NCBI GenBank assembly: GCA_944372745.1
Contig: CALWAB010000061.1
Span: 1-17,322, forward strand
Length of the DNA: 17,322 nt
Direction of reading: 5' to 3'
Origin: an uncultured Clostridia bacterium
GTDB taxonomy: Bacteria; Bacillota; Clostridia; Christensenellales; UBA1242
In this document: positions 1 through 7,204 of the stretch, one piece after another
Layout: every line of letters begins with the position of its first letter
Position numbering within the stretch: position 1 is the stretch's first letter
Notes under the pieces: generated by a model
What the model saw: only the letters and a program-made list of their open reading frames with translations
Database searches by the model: none
Told to the model about the DNA's origin: nothing
Position numbers and translations under genes: made by a program

Positions 1-153
1 CTTATTTAATAAGTTCTTTCTAAAAAGTAACCACTGCCGTACGCAAGTCGATTTGACCTATGGTCTTAGAATGCGACACTAGCCAAACCTATTACTAAAA
101 AACATAAAATTATATTTTGTGCTTTAACAAGCAAGAATTTAATTTATTTTATA

Positions 154-597
154 CTAAGTTGTGTCACTTCCGCCGTCTGAATCGAATTGAATCGCTTTAC
201 TATTTAATACTTTAGCCCCACGGCATAATTTCTCCAAATCTATTAATGTATGCCCACTCCAACCAGCGTGTGTTTGAAATAGTATGACATCTTTATCTTC
301 AAAACTATATTCATTTAGAAGCGTTCTAATAGCAGGAGCCATTGTATACCACCAAGTAGGTGTACCAATGATAATTCTATCGTAATCAGCAATGTTTTTA
401 TTTAAAGATTTAATAGACGGTTGATATTGGTCTTCTACTTCTCGCTTTCCTTGTTCCACCACTTCATCGTAAGAACCTTTATACTGTTCTTCAGTTTCTA
501 TTTTTTCAATATCAGCATTTAATGCTTGCTTTAATTCATTGGCAATCTTCTCTGTATTACCTTGCGAATAAGTATAATAAAGAATTAATGTTTTCAT
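154..597 (-). CDS. Flavodoxin-like FMN protein, short C-terminus
   Basis: This is a 147-residue cytoplasmic flavodoxin-family protein, probably an FMN-binding electron carrier or NAD(P)H-linked reductase component. The phosphate-binding loop of the flavodoxin fold is visible at residues 9-15 (TYSQGNT), directly after the first beta strand LILYY. A second family hallmark, GTPTWWYT, lies at 78-85, where the isoalloxazine-flanking loop sits. HAGWSGHT at 110-117 fits the third flavin-contact loop. The start is supported by GGGAGAT about 6 nt upstream and a TATACT -10 box. The protein ends at GGSDTT with a TAG stop, whereas related single-domain flavodoxins usually continue about 10-20 residues into a final helix. 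The end may therefore be clipped, or this may be a short variant. The gene stands alone after the tRNA-Trp terminator; its partner reductase is unknown. Confidence 0.85.
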   Translation of the reverse strand: MKTLILYYTYSQGNTEKIANELKQALNADIEKIETEEQYKGSYDEVVEQGKREVEDQYQPSIKSLNKNIADYDRIIIGTPTWWYTMAPAIRTLLNEYSFEDKDVILFQTHAGWSGHTLIDLEKLCRGAKVLNSKAIQFDSDGGSDTT

Positions 598-602
598 TTT
601 TA

Positions 603-625
603 TCTCCCTGAATATATTAAGTATA
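603..625 (-). promoter_or_regulatory. -10 box and RBS of the flavodoxin gene
   Basis: On the minus strand a TATACT hexamer (620-625) lies about 23 nt before the ATG and is followed by a GGGAG ribosome binding site. No good -35 hexamer is visible 16-18 nt upstream, so the promoter is only partly supported. Confidence 0.45.
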
Positions 626-771
626 TCACATTAGGCACATAAAAACATAGTGAATTTTATTAATTATAATATTCTTTTATATTTAATAAAAAATTTTTTT
701 CAAATATAAAAATGGATTGACAAATAAATTTAATTTCTTCCCCATTATTGACAAAGAGCCACCTTAACAAA

Positions 772-795
772 TAAAAAAGCTGGGATACACCCAGC
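772..795 (-). terminator. Intrinsic terminator of tRNA-Trp
   Basis: On the minus strand GCTGGG pairs with CCCAGC around a 5-nt loop, followed by TTTTTTAT. The stem starts 4 nt after the tRNA's CCA end, so it clearly terminates the tRNA transcript and isolates it from the flavodoxin gene. Confidence 0.92.
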
Positions 796-799
796 ATTA

Positions 800-875
800 T
801 GGCAGGAGATGAGAGAATCGAACTCCCAACCTACGGTTTTGGAGACCGGCGCTCTACCAATTGAGCTAATCTCCT
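800..875 (-). tRNA. trnW: tRNA-Trp (anticodon CCA)
   Basis: The 76-nt gene folds as a complete cloverleaf. The acceptor AGGAGAT pairs fully with ATCTCCT. The D stem GCTC/GAGC encloses AATTGGTA. The anticodon loop is CTCCAAA with anticodon CCA. The T arm is GGGAG-TTCGATT-CTCTC. Discriminator G is followed by an encoded CCA. The only blemish is a C/U mismatch at the top of the anticodon stem. Anticodon CCA reads only UGG, so this tRNA gives no support for UGA being read as tryptophan in this genome. That matters for the interrupted yebC gene. A terminator follows at once, and a consensus promoter lies about 150 nt upstream. Confidence 0.96.
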
Positions 876-1018
876 TGGTAGTGCCAGTATGTCGCACATT
901 TGACTAATGACGGCTATACAATTTCTCTTGTAATATATCTCTTGCTTTGTATAGGTAAATCGACATTAGTTTTTATCGTCAATGACGCAAATATGCCAAA
1001 CACTCTGGCACAAATAAT
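876..1018 (-). other. Long 5' leader of tRNA-Trp with two hairpins
   Basis: From the predicted start near 1018 to the tRNA there are about 143 nt without a supported gene. On the minus strand TGCCA/TGGCA (994-1010, 7-nt loop) and CTATACAA/TTGTATAG (914-954) form inverted repeats. The second encloses two direct copies of CAAGAGA. A 20-codon reading frame inside lacks a ribosome binding site. The leader is probably removed by RNase P; whether it has another role is unknown. Confidence 0.4.
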
Positions 1019-1024
1019 ATATTT

Positions 1025-1053
1025 ATTATATAATGAAAATTTATTATTGTCAA
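1025..1053 (-). promoter_or_regulatory. Consensus sigma-A promoter for tRNA-Trp
   Basis: On the minus strand TTGACA (1048-1053) and TATAAT (1025-1030) are separated by exactly 17 nt, a perfect housekeeping promoter. It lies 51 nt beyond the glnS stop codon and the next gene downstream is tRNA-Trp. Confidence 0.82.
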
Positions 1054-1103
1054 CTATTTACATAATAATTTATGACTATTTCTATTTAGTTTTAGTAAAT
1101 ATA

Positions 1104-2816
1104 TTAATTTTTATTGTAACTATCTTTTAATCCTATAGTTTCTATATAAGATTCTTTATCTTTACTATCTTTAATAAAATAACCTTTTCTCATAAATTGC
1201 ATATGAGTTCCGTCCTCAATCTTTTCTAAATATTTTTCTGCTACTGCTTTATTATTTACTTTGACTGAATCTACATTAATAATTTCTTCAAAATTTGTCT
1301 TATCAAATTCCGCATTTTCCTTTAATAGATAGTCATAATGCTTTGTAGTAATATTGATACAATCTTCCGCATTAACCCAATGGATAACACCTTTAGCCTT
1401 GACACCGCTTGTGTCATTCCCACTTTGACTATTCTCAATAATATGACATTCAAGTTCTATAACTTCGCCATTTTCATCTAAAATCGCTTTATCACACATT
1501 ATGATATATGCCCCTTTCAAACGCACCACGCCATCGACTTTGAGTCTATGGAATTTAGGTGGTGGTACGAGTGCAAAATCATCTCTTTCAATGTAAATAG
1601 TTTTGCCAAATGGCACTGTATGTACCCCTGCATTTTCATCATTAGGATTATTTTCAATTTCACAATCTAATGCAAATTTTTCGCTGAAATTAGTCAAAGT
1701 CACTTTTAATGGGTCTAAAACCACCATTACACGAGCGGCAACTTTATTTAAATGTTCGCGAACACATGATTCCAATGCTGCTGGGTCTTGGTCTTGAGAA
1801 TTAGCCTTAGACACCCCTGCTCTAGTCACAAACTCTCTTAACCCTTCAGGTGAATATCCGCGTCTACGCATACCACTGATTGTAGGCATTCTTGGGTCAT
1901 CCCAACCATCAACTAACTTTAATTCAACTAATTTTTTTAGATATCTTTTTGACATTATTGTTCTACCTACGCCCATTCTAGCAAATTCAATTTGGCGTGG
2001 TGGATTTTTAAATTCACAATTTTGCACAACCCAATCATATAGTGGTCTATGGTCTTGAAATTCTAGCGTACAAAGTGAGTGTGTGATGCCTTCAATAGCG
2101 TCTTCCAATGGATGTGCAAAATCATACATAGGATAAATCACCCATTCATTTCCTGTTCTATAGTGAGCAGTTCTTGAAATTCTGTAGATGACTGGGTCAC
2201 GCATATTGATATTAGGACTTGCCATATCTATCTTGGCTCTCAAAACTTTTTCGCCATCTGCAAATTCACCATTTTTCATTCTTTCAAATAGGTCTAAATT
2301 TTCTTCAACTGACCTATTCCTATAAGGGCTATTTTGACCCGCTTCAGTAAGTGTGCCACGCGTGTTTTTTATCTCTTCCGCCGTCTGGTCATCTACATAC
2401 GCTTTACCATCTCTTATTAATTTTTTTGCTAATTCATAAAATTGTAGATAATAGTCTGATGCGTAACAAATTTTATCAGGCTTAAACCCTAACCATTCTA
2501 CATCGCGTATTATTGCTTCTTCGTAAATTTTATCTTCTGCTTCTGGATTGGTATCATCAAAACGCAAATTAGTTTTACCAAAATAGTGTTCTGCTGTGTA
2601 AAAATCTGTACACAAAGCCTTGCAATGTCCTATATGCAAAAATCCGTTAGGTTCTGGTGGGAATCTTGTAATTATTTCTTTTATATCTTTATTTTCAATA
2701 TCTTTCTCTATTTCTTGTTCAATAAAATTGCAAGGTTCAATATATTTATTTCTCTCCTTCAATGTCATATTTTTTAATTCTTCTTCAGTTTTTGTACCTT
2801 TCATTTCTTCTTCCAT
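1104..2816 (-). CDS. glnS: Glutaminyl-tRNA synthetase
   Basis: The 570-residue enzyme charges tRNA-Gln directly with glutamine using ATP. It is a class I synthetase of the GlnRS/GluRS family. The family signature FPPEPNGFLHIGH is at residues 52-64, with the HIGH nucleotide-binding motif at 61-64. The KMSKS equivalent is IMSKR at 287-291, the variant typical of GlnRS. The catalytic domain runs to about residue 340, followed by the two beta-barrel anticodon-binding domains. Length agrees with the roughly 550-residue bacterial norm. The start is supported by AGGAGT 7 nt upstream. It follows sepF by 22 nt and shares its promoter. Many Bacillota make Gln-tRNA by the GatCAB route; a GlnRS here is known in some clostridia but notable. 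The N-terminal 30 residues are lysine- and glutamate-rich and not conserved. Confidence 0.97.
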   Translation of the reverse strand: MEEEMKGTKTEEELKNMTLKERNKYIEPCNFIEQEIEKDIENKDIKEIITRFPPEPNGFLHIGHCKALCTDFYTAEHYFGKTNLRFDDTNPEAEDKIYEEAIIRDVEWLGFKPDKICYASDYYLQFYELAKKLIRDGKAYVDDQTAEEIKNTRGTLTEAGQNSPYRNRSVEENLDLFERMKNGEFADGEKVLRAKIDMASPNINMRDPVIYRISRTAHYRTGNEWVIYPMYDFAHPLEDAIEGITHSLCTLEFQDHRPLYDWVVQNCEFKNPPRQIEFARMGVGRTIMSKRYLKKLVELKLVDGWDDPRMPTISGMRRRGYSPEGLREFVTRAGVSKANSQDQDPAALESCVREHLNKVAARVMVVLDPLKVTLTNFSEKFALDCEIENNPNDENAGVHTVPFGKTIYIERDDFALVPPPKFHRLKVDGVVRLKGAYIIMCDKAILDENGEVIELECHIIENSQSGNDTSGVKAKGVIHWVNAEDCINITTKHYDYLLKENAEFDKTNFEEIINVDSVKVNNKAVAEKYLEKIEDGTHMQFMRKGYFIKDSKDKESYIETIGLKDSYNKN

Positions 2817-2838
2817 TATTAACTCCTAAATTTGTATA

Positions 2839-3291
2839 TTACTTTTTATCTATTACAATGCCATAAGGTGTAATTAAATACATATCTTGTACAAGTAAAC
2901 TAATATTAGCATTTAAAGCAAACACTACTCCTGACAAAAAATCTTGTGCTCGCTGTTGTTCTTTTTTAGGGACTTTCCCTAAATTTGCAATAACAGGTTC
3001 GCCACGCGTCACATAATCAACTACAACCTCTAAATCCTGATTGGTTTTAATATTAAACACACTGACTTCTTGAGAGCCTTGTGCAGTTTCATTAGTTGTC
3101 ATAGTCATATTGTGTTGTGGTTCATCTTTGGCAATAGGGTTTTCTCCTCTAGTCAATTTCTCAAATGCTATTTTTCTTCTTTTTGCGTCTTCATCTTCTT
3201 GCGAAATGAGATTATTGATAGCGTTTTCTTGCTCCTTAGTAGTCACTTGTTTATCTTCATCATTTTTATACATCCATTCAAAAATGCCCAT
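2839..3291 (-). CDS. sepF: Cell division protein SepF
   Basis: SepF is a cytoplasmic FtsZ-interacting protein that forms rings and anchors the Z-ring at the division membrane. The 150-residue protein has the expected layout. Residues 1-10 (MGIFEWMYKN) can form the short membrane-targeting amphipathic helix. A charged, unstructured linker runs to about residue 74. The SepF core (about 76-148) contains EPVIANLGKVP and the family-defining RAQDFLSGVVFAL at 114-126, followed by the strand-rich ending MYLITPYGIVI. The start has AGGAGT 7 nt upstream. It is the first gene of a two-gene unit with glnS. In Bacillus and most clostridia sepF instead sits in the ylm cluster behind ftsZ, so the location is displaced. 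Confidence 0.92.
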   Translation of the reverse strand: MGIFEWMYKNDEDKQVTTKEQENAINNLISQEDEDAKRRKIAFEKLTRGENPIAKDEPQHNMTMTTNETAQGSQEVSVFNIKTNQDLEVVVDYVTRGEPVIANLGKVPKKEQQRAQDFLSGVVFALNANISLLVQDMYLITPYGIVIDKK

Positions 3292-3399
3292 AAATTACTC
3301 CTAATGTGTTTTAACAATATTTTTGACAAAAAATCAAAAATTAATTATATTGTTTTATCAAATGCGAAATTGCATATATAATTGTAAATAAACTATATA

Positions 3400-3429
3400 A
3401 TTATAGCATAATAATTCATTTTTTTGCAA
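3400..3429 (-). promoter_or_regulatory. Promoter of sepF-glnS
   Basis: On the minus strand a perfect TATAAT (3400-3405), preceded by an extended TGC, lies 18 nt after TTGCAA (3424-3429). The leader to the sepF ATG is about 100 nt and very AT-rich. Confidence 0.7.
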
Positions 3430-3468
3430 GTTTTAATACAATATATATTAAATTTTTCCAAAAATAAA

Positions 3469-3489
3469 ATACAACTACTTAAGTTGTAT
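3469..3489 (-). terminator. AT-rich terminator of the SPOR gene
   Basis: ATACAACT and AGTTGTAT form a perfect 8-bp stem with a 5-nt loop. On the minus strand it is followed by TTTATTTTT. It lies 68 nt past the stop of the SPOR-domain gene and just ahead of the sepF promoter, so it separates the two units. The stem is GC-poor, so efficiency is uncertain. Confidence 0.6.
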
Positions 3490-3557
3490 AAAATTGAATA
3501 TATAATAATTTTGATTATTCTTTGTTATAATTAACCAAGAAAATGATATGCTTTATT

Positions 3558-4376
3558 TTAATTGATTAATAAAGATAGTTCATTTTGAAGCATTAAACAC
3601 GATATTTGACTGTACTTTATTAAAGACGAAAGTCTTGTACTCACTAATGCTGATTCAACTAAATCATTTAACAATTCTACTACTTGGTCAATTTTTGCTT
3701 GTGCTAATTTGTATTTTGTATCATTACTTACTGTAGCAATATCTTTAAATGCACTTGCTGTGGCACTGACTGTATTCAATAAGTCGGTTATTTGGACTTT
3801 TGCTTCAGCCGATGTAATTTGAGATGTGTCAAGATTTATTCCTATAGAATAAAGTGTTTCATAAGTACTTTTGAATACATTTAGAGCATTCTTTACTTGT
3901 TTATTTTCTTCTTTAGAAGACAATGACTGCAATTCACAACGCGATATTGATATTACTTTAATTTCTGCATTTTCATATACAGGAAGCACCTTTTCAAGCA
4001 CACTTTGTGCGTCTTGTGATGACATATAGACACTTGCTAAAACTGAATACCCCATATCATTTATAATATAGCCCCCGGCTCCTTCAAGTTTGATTTCACT
4101 TGCTAAACTGTCTGCCTGCGTTTTATCTTCAAATGTGTCAAGTGATATTGCATAGACATTAAAACTTTTTACTGATACGGTATTACCAAAAATTGATATG
4201 CTTTGAAATGATAAAAAATTAGCAAAAGCATTAGCGACAAAAAAGACTATCACTAAAAACATAATTATTATAAGTGCTAAAAACCACTTGTGTTTACCAT
4301 TCTTGTGTTTTTTAACTTTTCCACTTTTGACAGTTGAAGGAAGTCTATAGGCACTATATAAATCTATTTCATTCAT
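3558..4376 (-). CDS. Membrane-anchored SPOR-domain protein
   Basis: This 272-residue protein probably binds peptidoglycan from the outside of the membrane. Residues 1-30 are cytoplasmic and basic (a KKHKNGKHK stretch). A single transmembrane helix spans about 31-54. A SPOR-like domain follows at about 72-135: it opens SFNVYAISLDTFEDKTQADSLA and continues with a G-containing turn and the second-half pattern YSVLASVYMSSQDAQSVLEKV. SPOR domains bind glycan strands stripped of stem peptides at septa or in spore cortex. The remaining 135 residues are predicted helical and of unknown role. AAGGAA 6 nt upstream supports the start. The gene is divergent from groES and monocistronic. The SPOR call rests on pattern, not on a database hit. 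A role in sporulation or division is inferred. Confidence 0.7.
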   Translation of the reverse strand: MNEIDLYSAYRLPSTVKSGKVKKHKNGKHKWFLALIIIMFLVIVFFVANAFANFLSFQSISIFGNTVSVKSFNVYAISLDTFEDKTQADSLASEIKLEGAGGYIINDMGYSVLASVYMSSQDAQSVLEKVLPVYENAEIKVISISRCELQSLSSKEENKQVKNALNVFKSTYETLYSIGINLDTSQITSAEAKVQITDLLNTVSATASAFKDIATVSNDTKYKLAQAKIDQVVELLNDLVESALVSTRLSSLIKYSQISCLMLQNELSLLIN

Positions 4377-4470
4377 ACTTATTTCCTTTCTACTATGTAT
4401 ATGATTTTTGTTGTAATTTATTCTTTTTTGTTCCTTTATGTCGCAAATTTTTTAGTGGGTTTCGTTAGGC

Positions 4471-4491
4471 CATTTTTATTAAAGAAAAATG
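4471..4491. repeat. Inverted repeat in the SPOR/groES divergent region
   Basis: CATTTTT (4471-4477) and AAAAATG (4485-4491) form a perfect 7-bp inverted repeat with a 7-nt gap, upstream of the groES -35 box. It could be a regulator site or chance in AT-rich DNA. Confidence 0.3.
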
Positions 4492-4512
4492 CAAAAGTAC
4501 TGTAATTTTTGG

Positions 4513-4540
4513 TTGCATTCACTAAAAAAAGTGATATAAT
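4513..4540 (+). promoter_or_regulatory. groESL promoter with palindromic spacer
   Basis: TTGCAT (-35, 4513-4518) and TATAAT (-10, 4535-4540) are 16 nt apart. The spacer itself, TCACTAAAAAAAGTGA, is a perfect 5-bp inverted repeat around a 6-nt A tract. No CIRCE element (TTAGCACTC-N9-GAGTGCTAA) and no CtsR heptad repeat is present between the divergent genes. The palindrome sits exactly where a repressor would block polymerase and is the best operator candidate, but no known regulator can be assigned from it. Confidence 0.75.
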
Positions 4541-4603
4541 ATATATTGCACAAAAAGTTTTGGATAGGAAAATTTGTTGTGTAAATTAATTAGGAGATGA
4601 CTT

Positions 4604-4891
4604 ATGAACATTAAACCACTTTTTGACAAAGTTGTTATAAAGCCTGAAGAAAATGAAGAAAAAACTACTTCTTTTGGCTTCGTTTTGAGAAGCAATGACC
4701 AAGAAAAACCTACTATTGCGACAGTTGTAGCTGTCGGTGAAGGCGGTATGGTCGATGGCAAAAATGTAGAAATGAAAGTAAAAGTCGGTGATAAGGTCAT
4801 TTTCTCTAAATATAGTGGCAACGAATTCCGCTATGACGGAGAAGACTATATCATCATTAAACAAAGCGATATTTTAGCTTTAATTGACTAA
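4604..4891 (+). CDS. groS: Co-chaperonin GroES
   Basis: GroES forms the seven-subunit lid of the GroEL folding chamber. The 95-residue protein matches family length and pattern: MNIKPLFDKVVIKP at the start, a mobile loop at about 17-33, and VVAVGEGG and VKVGDKVIFSKYSG further on. The GroEL-binding hydrophobic tripeptide of the loop, usually IVL, is FVL here (26-28), preceded by SFG in place of the usual KGG. The C-terminal strand DYIIIKQSDILALI is typical. AGGAG 7 nt upstream supports the ATG. It lies 17 nt before groEL and the two share the promoter at 4513-4540. Confidence 0.97.
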   Translation: MNIKPLFDKVVIKPEENEEKTTSFGFVLRSNDQEKPTIATVVAVGEGGMVDGKNVEMKVKVGDKVIFSKYSGNEFRYDGEDYIIIKQSDILALID

Positions 4892-4908
4892 TTAGGAGAT
4901 AAATTTTT

Positions 4909-6528
4909 ATGGCAAAACAAATATTATACGGAGAAGACGCTAGAAAGGCTCTTGAAAAAGGCGTCAATACATTGGCAGATACTGTCAAAATTACATTGGG
5001 ACCTAAAGGTAGAAATGTTGTGCTTGACAATAAATTTAGCACTCCATTAATTACAAATGACGGTGTAACTATTGCTAAAGCAATAGACCTTGAAGATCCA
5101 TTTATGAATATGGGAGCACAAATCATTAAGGAAGTATCAACTAAGACTAATGATGTGGCTGGAGATGGCACTACTACCGCTTCCCTACTCGCTCAAGCAA
5201 TCATTCGCGAGGGCATGAAAAATACTGCTGCTGGTGCTAATCCTATGATTTTGCGTAAAGGCATTGAAAAGGCTGTAAATTTTGTTGTAGATGAACTTCA
5301 AAAGAACAGCAAGAAAATTGCTGATAGCAAAGCAATAGCACAAGTTGCTTCTATTTCTGCTGCAGATGAAACTGTAGGTAAATATGTAAGCGAAGCAATG
5401 GAAAAAGTTGGCAAAGACGGAGTAATCACAGTTGAAGAAAGCAAGACTATGCAGACAGAACTTGAGATTGTCGAAGGTTTGCAATTCGATCGTGGATACT
5501 GTTCACCTTATATGTCTACTAATATGGAGAAAATGGAAGCACAACTTGACGAACCATTTATTCTCGTCACAGACAAAAAAATTACAAATATACAAGAAAT
5601 TCTTCCACTTCTTGAAGAAGTCGTTAAGAGTGGTAGACCTTTGCTTATCATCGCTGAAGATGTTGAAGGTGAAGCCCTTTCTACTTTAATTCTCAATAAA
5701 TTGCGTGGTACATTTAACTGCGTTGCAGTAAAAGCCCCTGGTTTCGGTGATAGACGCAAAGCAATGCTTGAAGATATAGCTATTTTGACAGATGCAACTC
5801 TTGTATGCGATGAATATGGGCTTGAACTAAAAGATACGCATATTGCAAACCTTGGTTCTGCTAAACAAGTCAAAATCACTAAAGACAATACTACTATTGT
5901 ACAAGGTGCAGGCGCTAAAGAAAATATTGCTAAGAGAGTGGCTTCTATTAGAGCACAGATAGAAAACACTACAAGCGAATATGACAAGGAAAAACTACAA
6001 GAAAGACTTGCTAAACTCGCTGGTGGCGTAGCAGTAATCAATGTAGGTGCGGCTACTGAAGTTGAAATGAAAGAAAAGAAACTTAGAATTGAAGATGCTC
6101 TCGCCGCTACTCGTGCAGCAGTTGAAGAAGGCATTGTCGCAGGCGGTGGTACAGCCCTTGCGAAAGTTATTCCAAAACTACAAAAATTTGTCGAAAAACT
6201 TGAAGGAGATGAAAAGACAGGTGCTAATATCATTGCTAAAGCACTTGAAGAACCTGTTCGCCAAATCGCTATTAATGCAGGGCTTGACGGTGGCGTAATT
6301 CTCAACAAGATTATCGAAAATACAGACCCTAACTATGGTTTTGATGCACTTAAGAACGAATATGTGGATATGATTAGTGCAGGCATCATAGACCCTACTA
6401 AAGTTACGCGTTCAGCACTTCAAAATGCTAGTAGCGTAGCCAGTACCCTACTCACTACAGAAGCAGTTGTAGCAGAAATCCCAGAACCGGAAAAGAATGC
6501 TACTCCAAATCCTGCTGATATGTATTAA
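4909..6528 (+). CDS. groL: Chaperonin GroEL (Hsp60)
   Basis: GroEL is the ATP-driven double-ring chaperonin that folds cytosolic proteins with GroES. The 539-residue sequence is full length and intact. The phosphate-binding motif GDGTTT is at residues 86-91 after LGPKGRNVVLD. The apical domain and the equatorial return segment, with AAVEEGIVAGGG and the INAGLDGGVILNKI stretch, are all present. The C-terminus ends in NATPNPADMY and lacks the GGM-repeat tail found in many bacterial GroELs. AGGAGAT about 9 nt upstream supports the start. The stop codon abuts a 19-bp terminator stem. Together with groES this is the only rightward transcription unit in the window. Confidence 0.98.
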   Translation: MAKQILYGEDARKALEKGVNTLADTVKITLGPKGRNVVLDNKFSTPLITNDGVTIAKAIDLEDPFMNMGAQIIKEVSTKTNDVAGDGTTTASLLAQAIIREGMKNTAAGANPMILRKGIEKAVNFVVDELQKNSKKIADSKAIAQVASISAADETVGKYVSEAMEKVGKDGVITVEESKTMQTELEIVEGLQFDRGYCSPYMSTNMEKMEAQLDEPFILVTDKKITNIQEILPLLEEVVKSGRPLLIIAEDVEGEALSTLILNKLRGTFNCVAVKAPGFGDRRKAMLEDIAILTDATLVCDEYGLELKDTHIANLGSAKQVKITKDNTTIVQGAGAKENIAKRVASIRAQIENTTSEYDKEKLQERLAKLAGGVAVINVGAATEVEMKEKKLRIEDALAATRAAVEEGIVAGGGTALAKVIPKLQKFVEKLEGDEKTGANIIAKALEEPVRQIAINAGLDGGVILNKIIENTDPNYGFDALKNEYVDMISAGIIDPTKVTRSALQNASSVASTLLTTEAVVAEIPEPEKNATPNPADMY

Positions 6529-6571
6529 AAAAATAACTAATTTAACCCTACCGGTTAAATTAGTTATTTTT
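6529..6571. terminator. Strong bidirectional terminator
   Basis: A perfect 19-bp stem (6529-6547 with 6553-6571) closes a 5-nt CTACC loop. It has an A tract on one side and a T tract on the other, so it works both ways. It begins at the first base after the groEL stop and also closes the long minus-strand operon that ends at 6594. Confidence 0.93.
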
Positions 6572-6593
6572 ATTTAATTAAATAATGAAATGT

Positions 6594-7175
6594 TCATATT
6601 GATTTAATTTTTTCTTCATTATTAGACAAAACAAGTTCTTTATAATAAGTATTGTCAGAATTGAGGATAACTTCTTTATGTTTATCTTTATCTAATCCTT
6701 TTATATCTTTCATAAACCTATAATTCCACATAGGATTTTGACTTTCTATAATTACTTGCCCATAAGGTTGTACATTAATATTTTTTATAGTTCTAACATA
6801 TACATAACATAATTCAGGGTCAGCCAGATTTAAGACAATTTCATCTAGTGGAATATCATCTAGTAGCATACTTGAAATTTTTATAAATAATCCTCTATCA
6901 GATTGCTCAATTATCCTTAATGCTTTATCTTGTTCTTTACTAAAATTTATCATTTTTTTATACTTAGGTATTTGATAATATTGCATTGCATAAAGTGCTT
7001 CTATTTTACTTCTATAATCTGATAATTTCGTGCGCTTATTACGCCTATAAACATCAGATTTTAATGCATAACAAAAAGTTGGCAAAATTTTTTGAGGATA
7101 ATTAATACCGCTTTCAAAAATTATGTGTTCTAACTCCTTGATTAACATTAACTTTTTAAAATAATCTATTATCAT
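6594..7175 (-). CDS. Unknown protein with C-terminal 28-residue repeats
   Basis: I do not recognise this 193-residue protein. It has no signal peptide or membrane helix and is mixed helical with many lysines. The C-terminal third contains two and a half imperfect repeats of about 27-28 residues starting near 113, 140 and 168. They share the pattern V-(I/L)-x-(N/E)-(S/L)-x-(D/N)-P, then Y-x-(V/F), then (T/D)-I-K-(N/G). This layout recalls short helical repeats in proteins of gut clostridia, but that is memory, not a search result. AGGAGAT 9 nt upstream supports the start. It is the last gene of the ruv-tgt operon, 29 nt after tgt, and ends before the terminator shared with groEL. The stop codon is TGA. 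Confidence 0.75.
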   Translation of the reverse strand: MIIDYFKKLMLIKELEHIIFESGINYPQKILPTFCYALKSDVYRRNKRTKLSDYRSKIEALYAMQYYQIPKYKKMINFSKEQDKALRIIEQSDRGLFIKISSMLLDDIPLDEIVLNLADPELCYVYVRTIKNINVQPYGQVIIESQNPMWNYRFMKDIKGLDKDKHKEVILNSDNTYYKELVLSNNEEKIKSI

Positions 7176-7204
7176 AACAACAAATCTCCTTTTACATTAT
7201 ATAG

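Noticed and set aside
1..153. Short minus-strand frame ending near position 13
   Set aside because: Only about 20 codons are open and no family is recognisable; too little to call a gene fragment.
904..966. 20-codon frame in the tRNA-Trp leader as a leader peptide
   Set aside because: There is no ribosome binding site, no tryptophan codons, and the downstream gene is a tRNA, so peptide-based attenuation makes no sense.
900..1130. 76-codon plus-strand hydrophobic open frame
   Set aside because: The region is very AT-rich, so the hydrophobic look is compositional. It overlaps the tRNA-Trp leader, its promoter and the glnS end, and no ribosome binding site precedes it.
4522..4864. Minus-strand open frames opposite groES
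   Set aside because: They are antisense to conserved groES codons and cross its promoter.
5508..6308. 266-codon minus-strand open frame opposite groEL
   Set aside because: It lies wholly antisense to an intact groEL, has a Ser/Ala/Pro-biased shadow composition and no recognisable domain or ribosome binding site.
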